64,000 nt of DNA, taken from the NCBI GenBank assembly GCA_020850535.1, contig JADZEM010000187.1, forward strand, positions 87,840 through 151,839. Reading direction: 5' to 3'. Position 1 is the stretch's first letter. Each line of letters begins with the position of its first letter. The notes beneath the pieces were generated by a model. That model ran no database searches. It had not been told where the DNA came from and worked only from the letters and a program-made list of their open reading frames with translations. Source of the stretch: Chloroflexota bacterium (GTDB lineage: Bacteria; Chloroflexota; UBA6077; JACCZL01). Positions 34,874-41,658 of this stretch are shown piece by piece. A program made the translations under genes and the position numbers.

Positions 34874-35587
34874 ATGGCAACGCTTGAGCTTCAGAACATC
34901 CACACGTTCTACGGCAACATCCACGCGCTTCAAGGGATCACCATCGACGTCAAGGATGGCGAGATCGTCACGCTGATCGGGGCGAACGGCGCGGGCAAGA
35001 GCACCACGCTCCGCACCATCTCCGGCATCCTCCAGCCCCGCGAAGGCGTGGTCAAGCTTGACGGTCAGTCGATCAATGGCCTGCCGCCGCACGAGATCGT
35101 GGAGAAGGGTGTCTGCCAGGTGCCCGAGGGTCGCCGCATCTTCTCCCGGATGACGGTCCGCGAGAACCTGGAGATGGGCGCGTTCATCCGCAAGGACAAG
35201 GCCGGCATCAAGAGTGACCTGGACCGCATCCTCCAGCTCTTCCCGCGACTTGCCGAGCGCATCGGGCAGAAGGGCGGCACGCTCTCCGGCGGCGAGCAGC
35301 AGATGCTGGCCATCGGGCGGGCCTTGATGTCGCGGCCGAAGATCCTGCTGCTGGATGAGCCGTCGATGGGCCTCGCGCCGATCCTCGTCGAGACGATCTT
35401 CGACACGGTCCAGGAGATCAATGCCCAGGGCGTCACGGTGCTGCTGGTGGAGCAGAACGCCGTGATGGCGCTGCAGATCGCGCACCGGGGCTACGTGCTG
35501 GAGACGGGGACCATCGTGCTGGCGGACAGCGCCGAGAGCCTGCGCCAGAACGAGACGGTTCAGAAGGCGTACCTCGGCATCGAGTAG
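34874..35587 (+). CDS. livF: Branched-chain amino acid ABC transporter ATPase LivF
   Basis: A 237-residue ABC ATPase. Walker A is GANGAGKST, the signature is LSGGEQQMLAIGRALM, Walker B is LLLDEPSMGLAPI, and the H-loop region is LVEQNAVMALQIAHRGYVLETG. GVCQVPEGRRIFSRMTVRENLEMG is the LivF-type Q-loop region. It closes the livHMGF operon. No periplasmic binding protein (LivK/J) gene is found in this window, so the receptor must be encoded elsewhere or upstream genes serve another route. Confidence 0.95.
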   Translation: MATLELQNIHTFYGNIHALQGITIDVKDGEIVTLIGANGAGKSTTLRTISGILQPREGVVKLDGQSINGLPPHEIVEKGVCQVPEGRRIFSRMTVRENLEMGAFIRKDKAGIKSDLDRILQLFPRLAERIGQKGGTLSGGEQQMLAIGRALMSRPKILLLDEPSMGLAPILVETIFDTVQEINAQGVTVLLVEQNAVMALQIAHRGYVLETGTIVLADSAESLRQNETVQKAYLGIE

Positions 35588-35599
35588 CGGCCGACGGTC

Positions 35600-36058
35600 C
35601 TACGGCACCGCAATCGTCAACCCATCACCTACGAATCGGCGAACGTGCCGGTCATTGAACGTGAGGATCTCGGCGACTCCAGCCTGTCGTGCACACGCCA
35701 CGATGGCCGCGTCGTGGACCTGTCCGCCGAGCGTTCCCTCCTCCACCGAACGGTAGAGCAGTTGCACATACCGTCCGTGACGCATCGCCACGACCACGCC
35801 ATTGTTCAGGAACGTGTCCTCAATCCCGGAAAGTGCATCATGGGCGGAGAATCGGGACCGATGCACGATCAGTTCTCGGACAGCCTCGTCCTGATACTCA
35901 GGAACGATACGTCCGAGCAACGGATAGCTTCGAAGCATCTGCGTCGCATTGCCCACGCGAACTCGCAGCGCGCGGGCAGCACTCGGCGCTCCATCGAGGT
36001 ATCCGAGGGCCGAGCGGACGTCGCGGTACGCTATGCGTGACCAGCGGACGCGAGCCAC
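35600..36058 (-). CDS. ParE-like toxin fused to C-terminal half of a PIN domain (probable decayed toxin)
   Basis: A 152-residue protein built from two toxin parts. Residues 1-70 look like a ParE/RelE-family toxin (IAYRDVRSALGYLDGAPSAARAL then LLGRIVPEYQDEAVRELIVHRSRF). Residues about 75-152 look like the second half of a VapC-type PIN nuclease (GTLGGQVHDAAIVACARQAGVAEILTFNDRHVRRFVG). The PIN N-terminal Asp and the rest of its first half are absent, so the RNase site cannot be complete. The GTG start lies inside a short antitoxin-like tail on the same strand. I infer a recombination between adjacent toxin-antitoxin loci. Confidence 0.6.
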   Translation of the reverse strand: MARVRWSRIAYRDVRSALGYLDGAPSAARALRVRVGNATQMLRSYPLLGRIVPEYQDEAVRELIVHRSRFSAHDALSGIEDTFLNNGVVVAMRHGRYVQLLYRSVEEGTLGGQVHDAAIVACARQAGVAEILTFNDRHVRRFVGDGLTIAVP

Positions 36059-36114
36059 TCGTCGACCTCCCTCATGAGATCGCGGTCGTCGACAAGGGCG
36101 ACTTTCCTGGATCG
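36031..36114 (-). pseudogene. Remnant of an antitoxin gene tail
   Basis: In the frame ending at TAG (36031-36033) the minus strand encodes VALVDDRDLMREVDEWLASAGHA, which reads like the C-terminus of a ParD-type antitoxin overlapping the toxin start. Upstream it runs into the M20 gene end and has only a 14-codon ATG start, so the antitoxin body is missing. Confidence 0.4.
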
Positions 36115-36134
36115 TACTATGCGTGGTGCGCGGC

Positions 36135-37346
36135 TCAGCCCTGGAGCCGCCTGCCCGGGCCGTCGTCGAACTCGGCCTTCGCCGCAGAGAGCAGCGACGG
36201 GTCCGACAGGATGTCGATGGCCGTCATCGCCAGCCCCTTGGCCGCCGCCAGCACCGCCCCGTGGGCCTTCTCGGACAGCGCAGCCTCGGCGAAGGCCGCC
36301 GAGTGGTGCGGCGCATCGGGATCCGAGATCGAGATCCCGGCCTCGATGGCCGGCACCTTGCGGGTCACGTTGCCGAAGTCCGTCGAGCCGAGGCCGGGCA
36401 CCGGCCGCTCGGGCAGCACGTCGAGGCCCAGAGCTTCGAGGTTGCGCCGGAACGCCCGGGCCAGCGTCAGGTTCGGGACGACGTTCTCATAGGGCGGCAT
36501 GTACTCGCGCACGTCCAGGCGAGCGCCAGCCATCATCGCACCGCCTTCGGCGCACTGCACCACCCGCTGAAACACCGACTCCAGCTCCTCAGCGGTGGGA
36601 GCGCGCACGCGGAACCGGCACGAGGCGATCTCCGGCACGACGTTCGGGACGCCGCCGCCCCGGGTGATGACGCCATGAATGCGGATATCCGGACGCACAT
36701 GCTGGCGCAGCGCGTTGATCCCAGCGTAGGTGTGCAGGACGCCGTCCAGCGCGTTGATGCCCTCCCAGGGATACAGCGCCGCGTGCGCCGCCTTGCCGTG
36801 GTAGATGAAGTCGACCCCGCGCGCCGCCAGCGAGCCCTCGACGCTGATGTTCGTGTACTGGCTCGGGTGAAACATGATGCTGGCATCGACGGCGTCGAAT
36901 TCGCCCGCGCGGACGAGATGCACCTTGCCGCCGGAGTTGTCCACCGTCGATTCCTCGGCTGGCGTGCCCAGGATGACCACACTGCCGGGCAGGTACTGTG
37001 CGACCGTCGCGAGGGCCAGCCCTGCGCCCACCGCCGACGGCCCGATCAGGTTGTGCCCGCAGCCATGCCCGATGCCCGGCAGCGCATCGAACTCGGCCAG
37101 GATGGCGACAGTCGGCCGCCGCCGCCCGCCGATCCGCGCCCGCCAGGCCGTCGGCAGATCCGCGATCCCCAGCTCAGCGTCGACGCCGCCCTCGGAGAGC
37201 AGGCCAGTCAGCGTCGCCACCGACTTGTGCTCCTGGTGCCCCAGCTCCGGGTTGCGCCCGATGCTCTGCGCCGCCTCCCAGAGACGCGGCGCCAGCCGGT
37301 CGACCTCGCCGATAACCTGTCGTTTCAGCTCGTCAATCTCGCGCAT
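36135..37346 (-). CDS. M20-family amidohydrolase/aminoacylase
   Basis: A 403-residue metallo-amidohydrolase. ILAEFDALPGIGHGCGHNLIG, ILGTPAEES, MFHPSQYTNISV and the C-terminal APHHSAAFAEAAL match the AbgB/HipO-like M20 group with its dinuclear metal ligands and a lid domain at about 180-300. These enzymes hydrolyse N-acyl amino acids or p-aminobenzoyl-glutamate. No signal peptide, so it is cytoplasmic. The neighbouring branched-chain importer and ThDP enzyme suggest amino-acid or acylamide catabolism, which is inference. Confidence 0.88.
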   Translation of the reverse strand: MREIDELKRQVIGEVDRLAPRLWEAAQSIGRNPELGHQEHKSVATLTGLLSEGGVDAELGIADLPTAWRARIGGRRRPTVAILAEFDALPGIGHGCGHNLIGPSAVGAGLALATVAQYLPGSVVILGTPAEESTVDNSGGKVHLVRAGEFDAVDASIMFHPSQYTNISVEGSLAARGVDFIYHGKAAHAALYPWEGINALDGVLHTYAGINALRQHVRPDIRIHGVITRGGGVPNVVPEIASCRFRVRAPTAEELESVFQRVVQCAEGGAMMAGARLDVREYMPPYENVVPNLTLARAFRRNLEALGLDVLPERPVPGLGSTDFGNVTRKVPAIEAGISISDPDAPHHSAAFAEAALSEKAHGAVLAAAKGLAMTAIDILSDPSLLSAAKAEFDDGPGRRLQG

Positions 37347-37481
37347 CGGTGCCCGCCCTCACTGTGCCCGCGTCAGACTTCAGATGTTCCACAGGCCGCG
37401 TCGGCGCCTCGTCCGCCGTGCGCGGCGCGAAGAGTGTAGCCGGTCGCGTCACGAGAACGGCTCCAAATGCCGGCGCCGACG

Positions 37482-39095
37482 CTACTGCGTCAGCGACGGG
37501 CTCGGCACGCTGTCGATTGCGACGTTGACGCAGGCTGGCCTGCCGCTCGCGAAGGCGCGTTCGAGAGCCGGCCGCAGCTCCTGGGGCTGCTCGACGAACT
37601 CACCGTGACAGCCCAGCCCTTCGGCCACCCGGTCGTAGCGGGTCAGCAGCAGATCGCCGGCGACGACCCGATCCGGCCCGTAGACGGCGCGCTGCCGATG
37701 CCGTTCGGCCGCCCAGCCGGCGTCGTTCCCGACCACGACGACCAGCGGCAGGTTGAACCGGACCGCCGTGTCCAGCTCCAGCCCGTGGAACCCGAAGGTA
37801 CCGTCTCCCAGGAAGGCCACACACCGGCGAGCCGGTCGGGCGACCTTCGCCGCGATGGCGAACGGAATCGCCGGGCCGATGCCGCCGAACTTCCCGTTCA
37901 GGATCGTCATGTACTCACCGCCGCCAACGGCCCAGCGCGCCCACTGCCCCATCTCGCCGCCGTCAAGCGCGACGCTGTCGCCCGGATCGAGAAAGCCGCG
38001 GACGGCCGCTGCCAGCCGCAGCGGATGGATCGGGCTGGCATCCGATTGCTCGTGTTCCGCCAGCCGCGCCCGCCCCGCCTGTGGCGCCGCCGCAAGCTCG
38101 CCGGCCCAGCCGGACCGCTGCCACGTCCGGCCGCCGGCCGCTGCTGCCAGTTGCCCGAGGACCGTCTCGGCGTCGCCGACCAGCGCCACGTCGGCCGGTC
38201 GGCTCGCACCGATCTCGCTGGAGCTAGATGCGACCTGGATCAACCGGGCCGTGCCGAGCGCCCCCGGACCGGCGAAACCAACGGCGAAATCCTGTGGTCC
38301 CACGAGCAGCACCGCATCCGCGTCCCTGAAACGCGCCCCGACGCCGTGAAGCGCCGGGTCGGTCAGGCCGCGCGGGCTCTCGACGGTGAAGCCGGGCAGA
38401 CCGCTCAGGTCGAGCAGGCCGCGCAACCGCGTGCCGGCCGCGCCGCGCCAGGCCGAGGGACTCCCGAGCACCAGCGGTCGGGATGCCGAGGCCAGCAGCG
38501 CCACCGCCTGTTCGACGGCATCCTCGTCGGCCCGCACGGGCGTCGGAAGCAGGTCAGCATCGTCGGGCATCGCCACCGATGCCTCGTCTACCGTTGCTTG
38601 CAGTACATCAAACGGCAGGGTGATGTGGACCGGTCCGGGCGTGCCTTCGAGCGCCGTGCGCCATGCGCGGGCCACCAGCGCCGGCAGCTCGTCCGCCGAA
38701 CGGGCCTGCCAGGCTGCCTTGCAGAGCGGGCGCGCCGCACCGACTTGGTCCAGCTCCTGGAAGCCCCCTCGGCCCTCCTGCGAGATCAGGCTGCCACCGC
38801 TCAGCAGGAGCATCGGCGATTCGGCGAAGTGCGCCGTCGCCAGACCCGTCAGGGCATTAGTGTGGCCCGGGCCGGCCGTCACCAGGCACACGCCGGGACG
38901 CCCGGTCAGGCGGCCCCAGGCGTCAGCCATGTGCGCCACCGCCGACTCGTGGCGGCCGTCAATGAACCGCAGACCGGCGTCGAGACCCGCTTCGTACACG
39001 GGCAGAATCTGGTTTCCGGAGAGCGTGAAAACGGGACCGACGCGCGCCTGACTCAGCGTCCGAACCAGCAACCCTGCACCATTGACGCTGCCCAT
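37482..39095 (-). CDS. ThDP-dependent enzyme, acetolactate synthase/benzoylformate decarboxylase-like
   Basis: A 537-residue protein with the three-domain acetohydroxyacid synthase layout. The N-terminal domain has DGRHESAVAHMADAWGRLTG (catalytic Glu) and LVTAGPGHTNALTG. The central domain follows at about 185-320. The C-terminal domain has FLGDGTFGFHGLELDTAVRFNLPLVVVVGND, the GDG...N ThDP/Mg signature. Candidates include oxalyl-CoA decarboxylase-like or acetolactate-forming enzymes; the substrate cannot be fixed. It lacks an adjacent small regulatory subunit gene, which argues against biosynthetic acetolactate synthase. GGAGG lies close before the ATG. Confidence 0.85.
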   Translation of the reverse strand: MGSVNGAGLLVRTLSQARVGPVFTLSGNQILPVYEAGLDAGLRFIDGRHESAVAHMADAWGRLTGRPGVCLVTAGPGHTNALTGLATAHFAESPMLLLSGGSLISQEGRGGFQELDQVGAARPLCKAAWQARSADELPALVARAWRTALEGTPGPVHITLPFDVLQATVDEASVAMPDDADLLPTPVRADEDAVEQAVALLASASRPLVLGSPSAWRGAAGTRLRGLLDLSGLPGFTVESPRGLTDPALHGVGARFRDADAVLLVGPQDFAVGFAGPGALGTARLIQVASSSSEIGASRPADVALVGDAETVLGQLAAAAGGRTWQRSGWAGELAAAPQAGRARLAEHEQSDASPIHPLRLAAAVRGFLDPGDSVALDGGEMGQWARWAVGGGEYMTILNGKFGGIGPAIPFAIAAKVARPARRCVAFLGDGTFGFHGLELDTAVRFNLPLVVVVGNDAGWAAERHRQRAVYGPDRVVAGDLLLTRYDRVAEGLGCHGEFVEQPQELRPALERAFASGRPACVNVAIDSVPSPSLTQ

Positions 39096-39215
39096 CGACC
39101 TCCACCTCAGCCGGAAAGAGTACCATCAAGCGTCAGGCTACCAGCCGCGACGCGAAGCTGCAACGGGGGCGCGTGCCATCTGCGTGCCACGATCATTGAC
39201 CGAGGACTGCCCACC

Positions 39216-39818
39216 GTGGCTCCACGACGCCGGCGCTGGACCGAAGCCGACATCGCCTCCATCGAGGAGGGCGACGACATCGACGGCGCGATCTTCGACG
39301 GGCTGCCGTTTCGTGGGCACAGCCTCAAGGAGTGTACGTTCACCGAGTGCTCGTTCGAGAACGCCGATCTCCGCAACGTTCGGCTGAGTTCAGCGGCGTT
39401 CGCCGACTGCAATCTCGCCAACGCCCTGGTGGCCGGCGCGATCCTGTTCGGGGCGACCTTCGAGCGAACGAAGCTGCTCGGCGTCGATTTCCACGAGGTC
39501 GAGCGCACCGAGGCGCTGACCTTCCGAAGCTGCAACCTCGATCTCGCCAGCTTTCGCGGGCTTGACCTGTCGGGCGTGGTTTTCGACCGGTCCTCGTTGG
39601 TGGAAGCCGACCTGTCGTTCACAAACCTCAGGAGGACGTCGCTGGTCGAGGCTGACCTGTCGCGGGCGGCCCTGCAAGAGACGGCGTTTCAGCAGACCGA
39701 CCTTCGCGGTTCCACGCTGACGGGCTGGAGCCTGCGGACCCTGGATCTGCGCGGCACGATTATGGACCGCCGTCAGCTCGAAGCGCTGGCCCTGGAGCTG
39801 GGCATCCAGATCGTCTAG
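39216..39818 (+). CDS. Pentapeptide-repeat protein
   Basis: A 200-residue protein with around fifteen A(D/N)LxX-type units from residue 25 to 175 (CTFTECSFENADLRNVRLSSAAF, ADLSFTNLRRTSLVEADLSRAAL, TDLRGSTLTGWSLRTLDLRG). Such repeats form a right-handed quadrilateral beta-helix, seen in DNA-mimicking gyrase inhibitors such as Qnr/MfpA and in many proteins of unknown role. The GTG at 39216 is the only usable start codon at the right point, with GAGG 10 bases before. It has no signal peptide. Function unknown. Confidence 0.78.
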   Translation: MAPRRRRWTEADIASIEEGDDIDGAIFDGLPFRGHSLKECTFTECSFENADLRNVRLSSAAFADCNLANALVAGAILFGATFERTKLLGVDFHEVERTEALTFRSCNLDLASFRGLDLSGVVFDRSSLVEADLSFTNLRRTSLVEADLSRAALQETAFQQTDLRGSTLTGWSLRTLDLRGTIMDRRQLEALALELGIQIV

Positions 39819-40268
39819 CCCCAGTTCGCTCGTCTCGTGCCGCGCGGCCGCCAGGGTGATCGTGCAACTGCCTTGCGTTGGATAGCAACGGTCAGTGAGA
39901 CGGACCGATGGGCGTGGTAGGGCTTGTCAGCCAGATGACTGGTCACTATGATGCGCCAGACATAGCGCGGTATCAGAGGGATCGACCCGAGCGTCAGCGC
40001 TGTCGACGGGCCAGGGCCTCGCGAGACGCATGGCTCGACTGATGCTCTCGTGAAGCAATGCGCCCCAGCGGCCGGCACATCGACGTGCGGATGGGGTCAT
40101 TCGTCGGGGGCAGCCGTGCTGAGCTTTAGGGCGCCATCTGGGCAGCAACTTGCCCATCGTACTGATCGAGCACGGGACTCGCGTAGGACCGGCGGCGACC
40201 GCGTCTGGGCACTATCGAGGCGGCTGCCAGCATTCGGCTGGCGGCGCCTGGGTCTGGCTCGGTTGGCC
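39819..40268. other. Intergenic region without recognised gene
   Basis: About 450 bases of somewhat lower GC. I see no conserved coding frame. It probably holds the promoter for the broken secreted-protein gene downstream and a 3' region for the pentapeptide gene. Confidence 0.4.
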
Positions 40269-41495
40269 ATGCTGCTCGTGGCCGCACTGCTGCTGCCACT
40301 CCAGGCCCCGGCCGCCCGAGCTGGGACGCTCGGGTACGCAAAGAGCTTCGGTGGCCAGTTCACCGACGAGGGGTTCAGCATCGCCGTGACCAGCACGGGC
40401 ACCGTCTACGTGGCCGGCCGCTACTTCGACACTGTGGACTTCGATCCTGGTCTGGGAACAGCCAACTCCACCGCCACGGGAGCGAACACCACGGATGGGT
40501 TCGTCTCCGGGTTCAATGTGAGCGGCGACTACGTCAGTCCGGGCCTGAACCTCAGCTCGTGGATTCATCGGTCTGGATCAGGGTGGCGGCCAAATGGTGT
40601 ATTCCAGTCTTGGCGGCGACGATGTGTTCGTGGTGAAGCTCGATTCAAGCGGCGCCACGATCTGGGGCACGGCGTTCCGTGGCCCTCAGTCAGATTCGGG
40701 CAATGGCATTGCCGCAGACGGCACCGGCAATGTCTATGCGACGGGCCATTTCTCGGGAACAGACAACTTCAATGCGCTCGGGAGCCCTGTCAACCTTGTC
40801 AGCCTGGGTCAGGAGGACGTGTACCTCGTCAAGCTGAATACCAACGGTGCGCTCGTCTGGGCAAAGCGCTTTGGCGCCGGCTCGTTCGATGCTGGTTCCG
40901 GAGTCGCGGTGGATGCGGCCAGCTCAGCGTATCGGCCGCGAACGGCGTAGTCGCCAACGACAGCGGCGCCGACACGAACAAGGCCCTCTGGACGGTTACG
41001 GTCACCGCTCAGCCGGCGAAGGGAACGATGAACTTCAGCGCCGACGGCTCATTCACCTACACGCCCAACGCGAACGCAAGCGGCGGCGACGCGTTCACCT
41101 ACCGGGTGACCGACCCGGACGGGCTATCTGCCACGGCCACCGCCTCTATCACCATCAATGCCATCGCCTGCGGTCCACGCCCGAGCGTCGTGACGGCCAA
41201 GAGCGTCGCCAATGGGGCGCTCCAGGTCACGGTCAGCGTCTCGGACGCCAACGGCCCAAGCCAGAATCGGCTTCAATCAGTCACGTTTGGGTCGCTCCAG
41301 AACGCCGCCGTGACCGTGAATGGCCAGCCGATCTCAAGCGAGCAGGCGGTGCAGGCGCCGGCCAATAGCGTGTCGATGAGCTTCGCGGTTCAGCGGGTCA
41401 CGCCTGGGCAAGCCACGACGGTGACGTACACGGTGACCGACAGTTGCGGCTCCTGGCAGAGCTTCGTGGGAGGCGGGACAAGCGCCGGGTTCTGA
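40269..41495 (+). pseudogene. Broken secreted protein gene: beta-propeller (SBBP-like) and Ig-like domains
   Basis: The gene opens with a signal peptide (MLLVAALLLPLQAPAARAG) and SBBP-like repeats (GYAKSFGGQFTDEGFSIAVT, TVYVAGRYFDTVDFDPG). Between about 40530 and 40595 coding shifts by one frame to VVKLDSSGATIWGTAFRG and VYATGHFSGTDNF. That frame ends in TAG at 40948, while from about 40915 the original frame resumes with LSVSAANGVVANDS and tandem Ig/cadherin-like repeats to 41495. The jump from propeller to Ig repeat in a few residues suggests a deletion as well as frameshifts. Sequencing error is possible but less likely for two events. It ends on a hairpin. Confidence 0.7.
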
Positions 41496-41504
41496 CCCGG
41501 CGCT
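41481..41504 (+). terminator. Hairpin over the stop codon of the broken gene
   Basis: AGCGCCGGGT and ACCCGGCGCT pair perfectly over TCTG; the TGA stop lies in the loop. No T run follows. Confidence 0.5.
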
Positions 41505-41617
41505 CGTCCCAGGAGCGTTTCGTTCGGCGGGCGCCGTTGCGCCGCGTGCACGAGTGCGTCGCCGGCGTGCTGGCACTGGAGAGCGAGCCAATCGACCCAC
41601 GCCTGTAGCGATGGCTC

Positions 41618-41652
41618 CGTCCGTGGGCTCGCCTCCAGCGAACCCACGGACG
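41618..41652 (-). terminator. Hairpin terminator of the ABC exporter gene
   Basis: CGTCCGTGGG (41618-41627) and CCCACGGACG (41643-41652) pair perfectly, with an inner TCGC/GCGA stem. It lies 7 bases past the exporter stop and may act in both directions between the convergent genes. Confidence 0.6.
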
Positions 41653-41658
41653 ACCCGA

